Source: Tepidimonas ignava (GTDB lineage Bacteria; Pseudomonadota; Gammaproteobacteria; Burkholderiales; Burkholderiaceae_C). Taken from it: a stretch of 64,000 nucleotides of DNA. A program made the position numbers and the translations under genes. The notes below the pieces were generated by a model. It had not been told where the DNA came from and ran no database searches. It saw only the letters and a list, made by a program, of their open reading frames with translations. Each line of letters opens with the position of its first letter. Within the stretch, counting starts at the first letter, position 1. Positions 1-8,710 of the stretch are shown piece after piece. Location: contig NZ_SMAH01000004.1 in NCBI RefSeq assembly GCF_004342625.1, positions 62,001 through 126,000 of the forward strand, written 5' to 3'.

Positions 1-2
1 AA

Positions 3-581
3 GCGTCGCACCCCGACCCGCTGCGCCAGTTCGACCAGTGGCTGCAGGAGGCGATCCGCGCCGAACTGCCCGAACCCAACGCGATGACGCTGGCCACCGT
101 GGGCAGCGACCTGCGGCCCAGCACGCGCGTGGTGCTGATCAAGGGCTACGACGAGCGCGGCATCGTCTGGTACACCAACTACCACAGCCGCAAGGGGCGC
201 GAGCTGGCCGGCAACCCCTACGCCGCGTTGCAGTTCCACTGGGTGGAGCTGGAGCGCGTGGTGCGCATCGAGGGGGTGGTCGAACCCGTCAGCGCCGAAG
301 AAAGCGACGCCTACTTCGCCAGCCGGCCGCTGGACCACCGCATCGGCGCGTGGGCCAGCCCGCAAAGCGAGGTGATCGACAGCCGTGCGGTGCTGGTGGC
401 CAACGCCGCCAAGTACGCGGCGCAATTTCTGATGAACCCGCCGCGCCCGCCGCACTGGGGGGGCTACCGGCTCAAGCCCGACCGTTGGGAGTTCTGGCAA
501 GGACGCAAGAGCCGGCTGCACGACCGGCTGCGCTACCGGTGGCACGACGGCCAGTGGGTTCGCGAGCGCCTGGCGCCCTGA
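3..581 (+). CDS. pdxH: Pyridoxamine/pyridoxine 5'-phosphate oxidase, 5'-truncated by the window edge
   Basis: This FMN enzyme oxidises pyridoxamine or pyridoxine 5'-phosphate to pyridoxal 5'-phosphate, the last step of vitamin B6 synthesis and salvage. The frame is open from base 3, so the start lies outside the window; 192 residues are visible and roughly 20 to 30 are probably missing. The FMN-binding stretch [19 protein letters not shown] is near the front. The C-terminal family signature [13 protein letters not shown] precedes the usual RLAP ending, so the 3' end is intact. It converges on folK with only 22 bases between stops. pdxA, an enzyme of de novo B6 synthesis, lies about 19 kb away and is not linked transcriptionally. 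Confidence 0.95.
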   Translation, partial: ASHPDPLRQFDQWLQEAIRAELPEPNAMTLATVGSDLRPSTRVVLIKGYDERGIVWYTNYHSRKGRELAGNPYAALQFHWVELERVVRIEGVVEPVSAEESDAYFASRPLDHRIGAWASPQSEVIDSRAVLVANAAKYAAQFLMNPPRPPHWGGYRLKPDRWEFWQGRKSRLHDRLRYRWHDGQWVRERLAP

Positions 582-603
582 GCCCTGGCGGTCAAGCGCT
601 GGG

Positions 604-1071
604 TCAGTCCCAAGGGCGGATGGCCTGCCCGGCCACCGCGTCCAGCGCGGCGGCATCGACCAGATGCGGGGCCACCTCGCGCAGCGGCACGAGCACAAAC
701 GCGCGCTGCGCCAGACGCGGGTGCGGCACCGTCAGCCACGGCGACGCGATGCGCGCGCCGCCGTACAGCAGCAGGTCCAGGTCCAGCGTGCGCGGGGCGT
801 TGCGGTATGGTCGCTGGCGGCCCGCACGCGCCTCCAGCGCCAGCAACGCCTGCAGCAGCGCAGGCGCCGTCAGGTGCGTGCGCAGCGCTGCCACGGCGTT
901 GCAGTAGTCGGGGCCGTCGGCGTCCACCGGCGCGCTGCGCCACAACCCCGAAGCCGCCACGCAACGGGTCTGCGGCAGCTCGTCGAGCCAACCCAGCGCC
1001 GTGCGCAACCGCGCCGCCGCATCGCCCAGGTTGGCCCCCAGGCCCACGTAGGCCATCACCGCGTCACGCAT
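604..1071 (-). CDS. folK: 6-hydroxymethyl-7,8-dihydropterin pyrophosphokinase
   Basis: HPPK transfers pyrophosphate from ATP to 6-hydroxymethyl-dihydropterin, preparing it for coupling to p-aminobenzoate in folate synthesis. The 155-residue product begins with the typical GLGANLGD motif and carries the family signature NAPRTLDLDLL, with the conserved VPHPRL stretch following. I chose the ATG at 1071, which overlaps the end of pcnB by 8 nt. The next in-frame ATG (1056, MAYVG) is almost as good. A longer open frame upstream is arginine- and proline-rich antisense-type sequence inside pcnB and is rejected. It is the last gene of the perM-hda-HAD-pcnB-folK run. Confidence 0.93.
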   Translation of the reverse strand: MRDAVMAYVGLGANLGDAAARLRTALGWLDELPQTRCVAASGLWRSAPVDADGPDYCNAVAALRTHLTAPALLQALLALEARAGRQRPYRNAPRTLDLDLLLYGGARIASPWLTVPHPRLAQRAFVLVPLREVAPHLVDAAALDAVAGQAIRPWD

Positions 1072-2662
1072 CGGGGGCACCGGTGTCGGGCGCGGCGCCG
1101 TCCCCTTGGCCGCCACCGGAGGGCTTGCGGCGGCGACGCCGGCGCTTGCGGGCCGGGGCATCTGCGCTGGCCTGCGCGTCATCGGGCGCTGGCGGCACGG
1201 CGTCGGCCGCCGGCGTGGCGGGCGCCGCCTGGGCAGGCGCGTCGTCGGCGCGCGTGCGCCGGCTCCGCGTGCCCTTGCCGGCACGCTGGGCGCGCTGCTG
1301 CTCCAGCCGCACGGCTTCGATCATGTCGCGCCGCACCGGCTCGCTGGCCTGGCTGAACGTCTCCCACCAGTGGGCCAGTTCCTCCTCGACTTCACCCACC
1401 TGCGCGCGCAGGCGCAAAAAGTCGAACCCGGCGCGAAAGCGCGGCGCCTCCACCAGCGTGAACGGCGACTGCCCGGTGCGCTTGTCGAAGCGCGGCTGCA
1501 TCATCCAGATCTCGCGCATGTCGGCGCCCAACTTGCCGCGGCCCGACACGTCGCCGATGCGCGCCTCAAACACCTCGTCCACCGCTTCGGCCAGCGCCGG
1601 AAAGGTGGGCGTGCCCGCCTGCACCCGGCGCTGCCACGCCGCACGCACGTCCTGCCACAGCACGCAGGCCAGCAAAAAGCTCGGCGCCACGGGCTTGCCC
1701 TCGGCCACACGGCGGTCGGTGTCCAGCAGCGCCGCACGCACCAACGGCTCGTCGGCACGCTCCACCACCACGTCCAACAGCGGGTAAATGCCGCGGTCCA
1801 AGCCATGGGCACGCAGCGCTTCGACGCTGGCGATGGCGTGCCCCGTTTGCAGCAATTTGAGCATTTCGTCGAACAGCCGGCTGGGCGGCACGTCGCCCAG
1901 CAGGTGCAGGTGGGCCGCCATCGGCGCGCGCGTCTTGGCGTCCAGCTTGAAGCCCAGGCGGCTCAACTTGGCCTCGAAGCGCACCGCGCGGATGATGCGC
2001 ACCGGGTCCTCGCGGTAACGCGTGGCCGGGTCGCCGATCATGCGGATGACGCGCTTGCGCGCGTCGCGGATGCCATGGTGAAAGTCGACCACGGTCTGCG
2101 TTTCCGGGTCGTAGTACATGGCGTTGATGGTGAAGTCGCGCCGCGCCGCGTCTTGCTCGATCGGCCCCCAGACGTTGTCGCGCAGCACGCGGCCGCTGGC
2201 GTCCACCGCCAGCGCCACGCCGGCCAGCGCGCGCTTGCTGCGCTCATCGCCCACCACCGGCTCGGCCTGGCTGGGGTCGAGGTAGGCGCGAAAGGTCGAC
2301 ACCTCGATGACCTCGTGCTCGCGTCCGCGCCCAAACACCACGTGCACGATGCGAAAGCGTCGCCCGATGATGAACGCGCGCCGAAACAGCGCTTTGACCT
2401 GCTCGGGCGTGGCGTTGGTGGCCACGTCGAAGTCCTTGGGCCGCAGGCCCAGCAGCAGGTCGCGCACCGCGCCGCCCACGATGTAGGCCTCGTAGCCGGC
2501 GCGCTTGAGCGTGTGCACCACGTCGATGGCACGCCCGTCGACCAGGGAGGGGTCGATGCCGTGCACCGTCGCCGGCACGTCCTCGCGCTTGCCCCACCGG
2601 GGGCGGCGCAGCGTGGTGCGCACGGTTTTGTCCAGCAGTTTGTCGATCAGTGTTTTGATCAT
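1064..2662 (-). CDS. pcnB: Poly(A) polymerase I
   Basis: PcnB adds 3' poly(A) tails to RNA, which promotes RNA decay and affects plasmid copy number in relatives. The 532-residue protein has the class II nucleotidyltransferase head: GGAVRDLLLG at about 63-72 and the metal-binding DFD at 77-79, followed by the tRNA-nucleotidyltransferase/PAP RNA-binding region. The family is told apart from CCA-adding enzymes by its long basic C-terminus; here the tail is Ala/Pro-rich and contains RKRRRRRRK. The ATG at 2662 overlaps the upstream HAD gene stop (ATGA). A long in-frame N-terminal extension in the open frame is not conserved-looking and was discarded. Confidence 0.95.
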   Translation of the reverse strand: MIKTLIDKLLDKTVRTTLRRPRWGKREDVPATVHGIDPSLVDGRAIDVVHTLKRAGYEAYIVGGAVRDLLLGLRPKDFDVATNATPEQVKALFRRAFIIGRRFRIVHVVFGRGREHEVIEVSTFRAYLDPSQAEPVVGDERSKRALAGVALAVDASGRVLRDNVWGPIEQDAARRDFTINAMYYDPETQTVVDFHHGIRDARKRVIRMIGDPATRYREDPVRIIRAVRFEAKLSRLGFKLDAKTRAPMAAHLHLLGDVPPSRLFDEMLKLLQTGHAIASVEALRAHGLDRGIYPLLDVVVERADEPLVRAALLDTDRRVAEGKPVAPSFLLACVLWQDVRAAWQRRVQAGTPTFPALAEAVDEVFEARIGDVSGRGKLGADMREIWMMQPRFDKRTGQSPFTLVEAPRFRAGFDFLRLRAQVGEVEEELAHWWETFSQASEPVRRDMIEAVRLEQQRAQRAGKGTRSRRTRADDAPAQAAPATPAADAVPPAPDDAQASADAPARKRRRRRRKPSGGGQGDGAAPDTGAPDA

Positions 2663-3384
2663 GGCTTGGGCTCGAACAGGTCGAGGATACGCCAGCCGCG
2701 CTGGCGCGCCAGCGTGCGCAGCGCCGCGCTGGGGTTGGTGGCCACGGGCACGTCGGCGTACTGCAGCAGCGGCAGGTCGTTGGTCGAGTCGGAATAAAAC
2801 GTTAGGTGCGCCTGCTCGCGCGACAAGCCTTGCTGCTGCAGCCACGCCTGCACGCGCTGCACCTTGCCTTCGCGAAACGACGGCACGCCGTCAATGCCGC
2901 CGGTGATCCAGCCGCTGGCGTCGCGCTGCAGCCGCACGGCGATCAGTTCGTCCACCCCCAGCGCGCGCGCGATCGGGGCGGTGACAAATTCGTTGGTGGC
3001 GGTGACGATGGCCACGCGCTCGCCGCGTGCGCGGTGCGCCGCCACCAGCGCGCGCGCTTCGGGCCGCAGCACGGGCTCGATGACCTCGGCCATGAAGCGC
3101 GCGTGCGCCGCCGCCGCGGCCTGCGGGCCGGCGCGGCGGATCGCCTCGGTGGCAAACGCCACGTACGCGTGCACGTCCAGGCGGCCCGCCTGGTAGTCGG
3201 CAAAAAAGGCGTCGTTGCGGCGCGCAAACGCCACCGGATCGGTCCAGCCGATGCGGGTGGTGAACACCCCCCATTCGTAGTCCGAGTCCAGCGGCAGCAG
3301 CGTGTGGTCCAGGTCGAACAGCGCCACCGGCACGCGCCCTGCGGCGTCGCGCGTGGTGGAGGCTGGTGCGGGCAGCGTCGTCAT
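2659..3384 (-). CDS. HAD-family (subfamily IB, SerB-like) phosphatase
   Basis: This is a haloacid dehalogenase-type phosphohydrolase of 241 residues. Motif I is FDLDHTLL with nucleophile D24 and general acid D26. Motif II is T128 in VTATN, with Lys174 in the expected motif III position. The last acidic motif is DSTND (D199, D203). The all-alpha C1 cap between motifs I and II fits the IB subfamily, which includes phosphoserine and histidinol-phosphate phosphatases. The substrate cannot be read from the sequence. It overlaps hda and pcnB by 4 nt on each side, so it is translationally coupled in the same operon. A HisN-like role is possible because hisB in this window lacks a phosphatase domain. 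Confidence 0.9.
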   Translation of the reverse strand: MTTLPAPASTTRDAAGRVPVALFDLDHTLLPLDSDYEWGVFTTRIGWTDPVAFARRNDAFFADYQAGRLDVHAYVAFATEAIRRAGPQAAAAAHARFMAEVIEPVLRPEARALVAAHRARGERVAIVTATNEFVTAPIARALGVDELIAVRLQRDASGWITGGIDGVPSFREGKVQRVQAWLQQQGLSREQAHLTFYSDSTNDLPLLQYADVPVATNPSAALRTLARQRGWRILDLFEPKP

Positions 3385-4088
3385 CGAGGGGTGTCCTCCC
3401 GTTCGTGCGCGTCGTCGGCCAGCATGGCGCGCAGCAGCGGCACCGTCACCGCCCGCTGGGTGCGCAGCGCGTAGGCGTCCAGCCGCTGCAGCAGGTCCAT
3501 CAGGCTGCCCAGGTCACGCGCCCAACGCGTCAGCACGTAGTCCAGCACCTCGGGCGGCAGGGTGAAGCCGCGCGCCTGGGCGGCCTGCTGCAGCACCGCA
3601 CGGCAGGCCGCTTCGGACAGCGGCCGCAGGCCCTGCACCTGACCCCAGGCCAGGCGGCTGCGCAGGTCGGCGCGCAACGGCAGCTGCGCCGGTGGAACGT
3701 CGCCCGCCGCCAGCACCGGGCGCGGCGCGCCACGGTCGGGCGCCTGGGCATGGACGAACCAGTTGAACGCCGCCGCCTGCCGCAACGGGTCGTAGCGGTG
3801 CACGTCGTCCAGCACGATGGCGGCCCAGCGCTCGTCGAAAGGCTGCGGCTGGGCGCCACGCGCATCCAGCCACCCCGCGCATTCGCCCTGCTCGGCCAGC
3901 GCCTGCACGGCAGCGCGCAGCAGGTGCGTCTTGCCGCTGGCCGGTGGCCCCCACAGGTACAGCGGCACCGCCGGCCGTTGCTGCAACCACTGGCGCAGCA
4001 GCGCCACGGCCTCTTCGTTGCCCTCGGGCACAAAGGCGTGCAGCGTGGGCAACGGCGCCAGCCCCAGGTCGAGCGTCAACTGGCGCAC
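3381..4088 (-). CDS. hda: DnaA-homologue regulator of replication (Hda)
   Basis: Hda binds the sliding clamp and stimulates hydrolysis of DnaA-bound ATP, preventing over-initiation of replication. The 235-residue protein starts with a clamp-binding-like peptide QLTLDLGL, has a Walker A GPPASGKT at 47-54 and a Walker B ending in DD at 94-95, and shows the AAA+ lid, but lacks the DNA-binding domain IV of DnaA. No ATG is available near the front; the start is a GTG at 4088, three bases after the perM stop. Its end overlaps the HAD gene by 4 nt. The purM/perM/hda/HAD/pcnB order is typical of Burkholderiales. Confidence 0.92.
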   Translation of the reverse strand: MRQLTLDLGLAPLPTLHAFVPEGNEEAVALLRQWLQQRPAVPLYLWGPPASGKTHLLRAAVQALAEQGECAGWLDARGAQPQPFDERWAAIVLDDVHRYDPLRQAAAFNWFVHAQAPDRGAPRPVLAAGDVPPAQLPLRADLRSRLAWGQVQGLRPLSEAACRAVLQQAAQARGFTLPPEVLDYVLTRWARDLGSLMDLLQRLDAYALRTQRAVTVPLLRAMLADDAHEREDTPR

Positions 4089-4091
4089 GCC

Positions 4092-5171
4092 TCACTCCCC
4101 GCGCGTGGGCGGCGGGCCAAACAGGGGGCTGCTGAGGTACAGCGCCTGCAGCCGCCGCAGCGCCACCAGCGCCACCGCCGAAGCCGGCAGCGCCAGCAAC
4201 ACACCGACGAAACCGAACAAGTGCCCAAACGCCATCAACGCAAAAATCACCGCCACCGGGTGCAGGCCGATGCGTTCGCCCACCCAGCGCGGGGTGAGCA
4301 CAAAGCTCTCCAGCACCTGGCCCACACCGTACACCGCCGCCACCGCGGCCACCGACCATGGGTCGGCAAACTGCAGCAGCGCCGCCAGCAACGCCAGCAC
4401 CAGCCCGACGCCAAAGCCCACGTACGGCACGAACACCGCCAGCCCCGTGAACACCCCCACCGGCAGCGCCAGATCCAGCCCCACCAGCCACAGCGCCAGC
4501 GCGTAGTACACGGCCAGCGTCCCCATCACCAGCAGCTGCCCGCGCACGTACTGCCCCAGCACCGCGTCGGTCTCCGCCCACCAGCCGCTCAGCGCCGCGC
4601 GCCAGCGCGGCGGCACCAGCGCCTGCACGCGCGCGCCCAACGCCGGCCAGTCCAGCAACAGGTAGTAGGCCACCACCGGCATCAACACCGCGTTGCCCAG
4701 CACCGCCACCAGCAGGCTGCCGCCGATGCGCAGCGACGACAGCAGGTGCGCCAGCACCTGCTCCTCGTGGCCGCTGAGCAGGTTGCGCAGCAACTGGCGC
4801 ACGCCGTCGACGTCGACCGCGATGTCCAGCCCCAGCCGGCGCGCATGCGGCACCAGCCACGCGTTGAGACGCTCCAGCAGCGCCGGAATCTGCTCGCGCA
4901 GCAGCGGCCACTGTTTGACGATGACCGGCACGATGATCAGCACCAACGCCAGCAGCAGCGTGCACACCAGCGCGATGGCCAACCCCGCCCCCAGCCAACG
5001 GGGCACCCGGCGCTGGTGCAGCCATTGCACCAGCGGCGCCAGGATGTACGCCAGCACCAGCGCCAACAGCAGCGGAAACAGCACCGGCGCCAGCCGCCCC
5101 ACCAGCCACCACGTGGCCAGCGCCAGGGCCAGCCACGGCAAGGCCTGTTGAAGTTTCAGCGTGGGGGGCAT
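4092..5171 (-). CDS. AI-2E/PerM family membrane protein
   Basis: This is a 359-residue polytopic inner-membrane protein of the AI-2E transporter/PerM family (PF01594). It has hydrophobic segments at both ends and the characteristic long hydrophilic region after the second membrane pair, followed by the family-typical [12 protein letters not shown] and [13 protein letters not shown] stretches. Substrate assignments in this family vary (autoinducer-2 export, Na+/H+ exchange, unknown), so I give no specific role. The start at 5171 (MPPTLKLQ) was chosen because a longer frame runs through the intergenic promoter. It is divergent from purM and is the first gene of the hda operon. Confidence 0.88.
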   Translation of the reverse strand: MPPTLKLQQALPWLALALATWWLVGRLAPVLFPLLLALVLAYILAPLVQWLHQRRVPRWLGAGLAIALVCTLLLALVLIIVPVIVKQWPLLREQIPALLERLNAWLVPHARRLGLDIAVDVDGVRQLLRNLLSGHEEQVLAHLLSSLRIGGSLLVAVLGNAVLMPVVAYYLLLDWPALGARVQALVPPRWRAALSGWWAETDAVLGQYVRGQLLVMGTLAVYYALALWLVGLDLALPVGVFTGLAVFVPYVGFGVGLVLALLAALLQFADPWSVAAVAAVYGVGQVLESFVLTPRWVGERIGLHPVAVIFALMAFGHLFGFVGVLLALPASAVALVALRRLQALYLSSPLFGPPPTRGE

Positions 5172-5180
5172 CGGGTCACC

Positions 5181-5202
5181 GTACAATCGGGCCGGATTGT
5201 AC
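5181..5202. promoter_or_regulatory. Palindromic divergent promoter core between perM and purM
   Basis: The 38-base gap between the two start codons holds a 22-base inverted repeat: GTACAATC, six bases, then GATTGTAC. Each arm contains TACAAT, a good sigma-70 -10 hexamer, at 5182-5187 on the plus strand and at 5201-5196 on the minus strand. Start points predicted from them would give leaders of about 16 to 18 bases for both genes. No convincing -35 hexamers are visible. The symmetry could equally be a repressor operator. The site is seen directly; its function is inferred. Confidence 0.5.
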
Positions 5203-5209
5203 CGACCCC

Positions 5210-6241
5210 ATGAACACGACACCCCTTTCCTACAAAGACGCCGGCGTCGACATCGACGCCGGTGACGCGCTGGTGGAGCGCATCAAACCGCTGGCCAAGC
5301 GCACCTTGCGTGACGGCGTGCTGGCCGGCATCGGCGGCTTTGGCGCGCTGTTCGAAATCCCCAAGCGCTACCGGGAGCCGGTGCTGGTCAGCGGCACCGA
5401 CGGTGTCGGCACCAAGCTCAAGCTGGCGTTCGCGTGGGACATGCACGACACGGTCGGCATCGACCTCGTGGCCATGAGCGTCAACGACGTGCTGGTGCAA
5501 GGGGCTGAGCCGCTGTTTTTCCTCGACTACTTCGCCTGTGGCAAGCTGGATGTGGACACCGCCGCGCGGGTGGTGGCTGGCATCGCGGCGGGCTGTGAGC
5601 AGTCGGGCTGCGCGCTCATCGGCGGCGAAACGGCCGAAATGCCCGGCATGTACCCGCCGGGCGAGTACGACCTGGCCGGGTTTTGCGTCGGCGTGGTGGA
5701 AAAGTCGCGCATCCTCACCGGCGCTGCCGTGCAGGTGGGTGACGTGGTGCTGGGGCTGGCCTCCAACGGCGTGCACTCCAACGGCTTTAGCCTGGTGCGC
5801 AAGTGCCTGGAGCGCGCCGCAAACAACCTGCCCAGCACGCTGGACGGCCGCCCCTTGCGCGAAGCCATCATGGCGCCCACGCGCCTGTACGTCAAACCGG
5901 TGCTGGCGGCTTTGCAGCAACACCCAATCAAGGCGCTGGCGCACATCACCGGTGGTGGGCTGCTGGAAAATATCCCGCGCGTGCTGCCGCAGGGGCTGGC
6001 GGCCCACTTGGTCAAGGGCAGCTGGCCGCGGTCGGAGTTGTTCGCCTGGCTGCAGCGCACCGCCGGCATCGACGACCACGAGATGAACCGCACCTTCAAC
6101 AACGGCATCGGCATGGTGGTCGTGGTCGGTGCCGACCACGCCGACGCCACCGCAGCGACGCTGCGCGCCCAGGGGGAGACGGTGTACACGATCGGCACCA
6201 TCGCGCCGCGTGGGGACGGCGCTCCGGTCGAGGTGCGCTGA
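5210..6241 (+). CDS. purM: Phosphoribosylformylglycinamidine cyclo-ligase (AIR synthetase)
   Basis: PurM closes the imidazole ring of purines, converting FGAM and ATP to aminoimidazole ribotide in the cytoplasm. The 343-residue product is full length. It has the glycine-rich SGTDGVGTK at 61-69 and the catalytic/ATP motif GGETAEMPG at 138-146, with [13 protein letters not shown] in the C-terminal half, as in the PurM/ThiL/SelD fold. The ATG at 5210 lies 8 bases after the promoter palindrome. The gene stands alone on the plus strand, between the divergent perM gene and the convergent SirB1-type gene, so it is probably monocistronic. Confidence 0.97.
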   Translation: MNTTPLSYKDAGVDIDAGDALVERIKPLAKRTLRDGVLAGIGGFGALFEIPKRYREPVLVSGTDGVGTKLKLAFAWDMHDTVGIDLVAMSVNDVLVQGAEPLFFLDYFACGKLDVDTAARVVAGIAAGCEQSGCALIGGETAEMPGMYPPGEYDLAGFCVGVVEKSRILTGAAVQVGDVVLGLASNGVHSNGFSLVRKCLERAANNLPSTLDGRPLREAIMAPTRLYVKPVLAALQQHPIKALAHITGGGLLENIPRVLPQGLAAHLVKGSWPRSELFAWLQRTAGIDDHEMNRTFNNGIGMVVVVGADHADATAATLRAQGETVYTIGTIAPRGDGAPVEVR

Positions 6242-6257
6242 CGCGGCGCGCGTCAGC
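6237..6257. terminator. Perfect hairpin spanning both convergent stop codons
   Basis: A 9-bp perfect stem (GCTGACGCG / CGCGTCAGC) with a 3-base loop covers the stop codons of purM (6239-6241) and the opposing SirB1-type gene (6253-6255). It has no T-tract on either strand, so it is either a weak bidirectional terminator or a 3'-end stabilising hairpin. Its symmetry serves both converging transcripts equally. Confidence 0.4.
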
Positions 6258-7104
6258 CCAAGCCCTGGCGCAACGCCTGCACGCGCGCGGCCACCGTGTC
6301 CGCGTCGCTGGCATCGGGCTGGTGGTGCAGGTAGCCCTCCAGGTCGGCCAAGGCACGCTGCGCTTGGCCCAGCTCGGCCCAGGTCAGGCCGCGGTCGCGC
6401 CGCTCGGCCCAGTCGTGGGGCAGCAGGCATACCAGCCGCTCCGTCACCGCCAGCAGGCGCGCCCAATCGTGCCCGCTGCGGTGGATTTCCTTGAGGTTGC
6501 GCAGCACCCGCGCGACGATGTCGCGCGCCGCGGCCGGCTGCAAAAACAGCTCCACCGGCACGTCGAAGTCGTCGATCAGCCCCTGCCGGCGCTTGTACGG
6601 CTCGAGCCGCTCGACCAAATCGTCGCGGCTGAGCGACTGGCCGGTGAACGGGTCGACGATCACCTGCCCGTGCGGCAACTGCGCCTTGACCAGAAAGTGC
6701 CCGGGGAAGTTGATGCCGTCGGCGCGCAGCCCGATGCCGCGCGCCAGCTCCAGCCACAACACCCCCAGCGTGATCGGCAGCCCGCGGCGGCGCTGCAACA
6801 CCAGGTGCAGGTAGCTGTTGTCCGGGTCGTAGTAGTCGTTGATGTTGCCGCCAAAGCCCAGCTCACGGAAAAAATAGTGGTTGAGCAGGCGCAGCCGGTG
6901 CAACGTGCCGGCATCGGCGGGCAGGCGCCGCCGCAGGCGCTGCAGCAGCCGCTCGACGTCGTCCAGCACCGCTTGCAGGTCCAGCTCCGGGTATTCGTCC
7001 AGCGCCACCGCGGCCACCGCCTCCAACAGCGGCAAGCCTTCGTCCTGCGCCACCAGCGCGGCAAAGTAGTCCAGCGACGTCGGCGCCTGCGCGTTCCAGC
7101 CCAT
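6253..7104 (-). CDS. SirB1/transglutaminase-like family protein
   Basis: The 283-residue protein belongs to the SirB1 family (transglutaminase_9 fold followed by a TPR-like tail). Visible family features are NHYFFRELGFGGNINDYYD, the catalytic-region RRRGLPITLGVLWLELARG and GINFPGHFLVK, where the Cys of true transglutaminases is absent. The C-terminus (GLTWAELGQAQRALADLEGY) reads like one or two tetratricopeptide repeats. Relatives sit next to prmC/sirC in enterobacteria but the molecular function is not settled. The start at 7104 (MGWNAQAP) follows the murJ stop by four bases, so the two are likely cotranscribed; the longer open frame is a Cys/Arg/Trp-rich shadow of murJ. Confidence 0.85.
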   Translation of the reverse strand: MGWNAQAPTSLDYFAALVAQDEGLPLLEAVAAVALDEYPELDLQAVLDDVERLLQRLRRRLPADAGTLHRLRLLNHYFFRELGFGGNINDYYDPDNSYLHLVLQRRRGLPITLGVLWLELARGIGLRADGINFPGHFLVKAQLPHGQVIVDPFTGQSLSRDDLVERLEPYKRRQGLIDDFDVPVELFLQPAAARDIVARVLRNLKEIHRSGHDWARLLAVTERLVCLLPHDWAERRDRGLTWAELGQAQRALADLEGYLHHQPDASDADTVAARVQALRQGLG

Positions 7105-7108
7105 GGTG

Positions 7109-8671
7109 CTACTTTCGCACAAATCGGCGCAGCGGCAAACCCAGCGCCGCCAAGGCCCCAAAGTACAGCAGCGCCGCGCCGCCCAGCACCGCCACCATCC
7201 AGCCGATGCGCGCCACGCGGCGCGAGGCGTCCAGCCAGTCCAGCGCCTGCTGCGCCCACAGCAGGTACGCCGCCAGCAGCGCCGCCGCCACCCCGATCTG
7301 CACAGCAAAGCGGCCCCAGCCCGGTTGCGGCGCGTAGGCGCCGCGGCGTCGCAACCCCCACAGCAGCCAGCCGGCGTTGAGCAACGCCCCCAGTCCGATG
7401 GCCAGCGCCAGCCCCGCGTGCGCCAGGTGTGGCACCAGCACCGCGTTGAAGGCCTGCGTGCACACCAGCACCACGATGGCGATGCGCACCGGGGTGCGGA
7501 TGTCCTGGCGGGCGTAGTAGCCCGGCGCCAGCACCTTGATGGCCACCAACCCCAGCAAGCCGGCGCCGTAGCCCATCAAGGCCGTGGCGGTCTGGCGCAC
7601 GTCGGCCACGCCAAACGCGCCGTAGTGGTACAGCACCGCCACCAGCGGCTCGGCCAGCGTCAACAGCCCCACCGCACTGGGCACGGCCAGCAGCACCACC
7701 CAGCGCAGGCCCCAGTCGAGCAGCTCGCTGTAGCGCGCGCCGTCGCCGCTGGCCTGCGCCGCAGCCAACTGCGGCAGCAGCACCACCCCCAGCGCCACGC
7801 CCAACAGCGCGGTCGGAAACTCCATCAGCCGGTCGGCGTAGGTCAGCCACGACACGCTGCCCGGCGTCAGGTGCGACGCGATCTGGGTGTTGATCAGCAG
7901 CGAGATTTGCGCCACCCCCACCCCCAGCAGCGCCGGCGCCATCAACGCCAGGATGCGCCGCGTGCCGGGGTGCTGCCAGCCCGCACGCAACCCCGCCGGC
8001 CCCAGGCGCACGCGCGGCAGCGCGCCCAGCCGCGCCAGCGCGGGGAGTTGCAGCCCGAGCTGCAGCACCCCGCCCAGCATCACGCCGCCAGCCAGCGCGT
8101 AGATCGGCTCGACCCCGTGGCGGCCCAGCCACGGCGCGCCCCACGCCGCGGCGGCGATCATGGCCACGTTGAGCAGCACCGGCGTGGCCGCCGGCACCGC
8201 GTAGCGCCGCCAGGTGTTGAGGATGCCGGCGCTGAGCGCCACCAGCGACATGAAGCCGATGTAGGGAAACATCCAGCGCGTCAGCACCACCGCCACCTCG
8301 AACCCTTGGGGCGTTTGCCGCAAGCCCGCGGCCATGGCCCACACCAGCAGCGGGGCGGCCAGCACGCCCAGCAGCGCCGTCACCAGCAACGCCGCCACCA
8401 GCACGGTGGCCACGCGGTCGATCAGCTCGCGCGTGGCCGCATCGCCCTGCTGCGCGCGCGTGGCCGCCAGCACCGGCACGAACGCCTGCGAAAACGCCCC
8501 CTCGGCAAACAGCCGCCGCAGCAGGTTGGGGATGCGAAACGCCACGTTGAACGCGTCGGTCAGGGCGCTGGCGCCAAAGGTGGCGGCGATCAACAGCTCG
8601 CGCGCCAGCCCCGTGACGCGCGACGCCAGCGTCCACAACGACACGACGGAAGCGGATTTGAACAGCGACAT
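7109..8671 (-). CDS. murJ: Lipid II flippase
   Basis: MurJ (MviN) moves the peptidoglycan precursor lipid II across the inner membrane. The 520-residue product has the expected 13-14 hydrophobic segments and the signature opening SLWTLASRVTGLARELL, then FGASALTDAFNVAFRIPNLL and RRLFAEGAFSQAFVP, which are highly conserved in MurJ. The start is the ATG at 8671; a much longer frame that runs across the PHP and yciO genes is an artefact. A TACACT -10 element lies just upstream at 8684-8679 on the minus strand, back to back with the promoter of the PHP gene. Confidence 0.96.
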   Translation of the reverse strand: MSLFKSASVVSLWTLASRVTGLARELLIAATFGASALTDAFNVAFRIPNLLRRLFAEGAFSQAFVPVLAATRAQQGDAATRELIDRVATVLVAALLVTALLGVLAAPLLVWAMAAGLRQTPQGFEVAVVLTRWMFPYIGFMSLVALSAGILNTWRRYAVPAATPVLLNVAMIAAAAWGAPWLGRHGVEPIYALAGGVMLGGVLQLGLQLPALARLGALPRVRLGPAGLRAGWQHPGTRRILALMAPALLGVGVAQISLLINTQIASHLTPGSVSWLTYADRLMEFPTALLGVALGVVLLPQLAAAQASGDGARYSELLDWGLRWVVLLAVPSAVGLLTLAEPLVAVLYHYGAFGVADVRQTATALMGYGAGLLGLVAIKVLAPGYYARQDIRTPVRIAIVVLVCTQAFNAVLVPHLAHAGLALAIGLGALLNAGWLLWGLRRRGAYAPQPGWGRFAVQIGVAAALLAAYLLWAQQALDWLDASRRVARIGWMVAVLGGAALLYFGALAALGLPLRRFVRK

Positions 8672-8678
8672 CGGCGCC

Positions 8679-8700
8679 AGTGTAGCGGCGCGCCTACAAT
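8679..8700. promoter_or_regulatory. Back-to-back -10 elements between murJ and the PHP gene
   Basis: The 39-base divergent gap carries TACACT on the minus strand (8684-8679), 8 bases before the murJ ATG, and TACAAT on the plus strand (8695-8700), 10 bases before the PHP ATG. Spacing to each start codon is typical of the short leaders in this genome. No clear -35 boxes are seen, so assignment rests on the -10 hexamers and gene orientation. Confidence 0.35.
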
Positions 8701-8710
8701 GGTTGGCACC

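Noticed and set aside
3366-5213. A 615-codon plus-strand frame opposite hda and perM
   Set aside because: Gln/Arg/His-rich shadow of the real minus-strand genes; no start context or motif.
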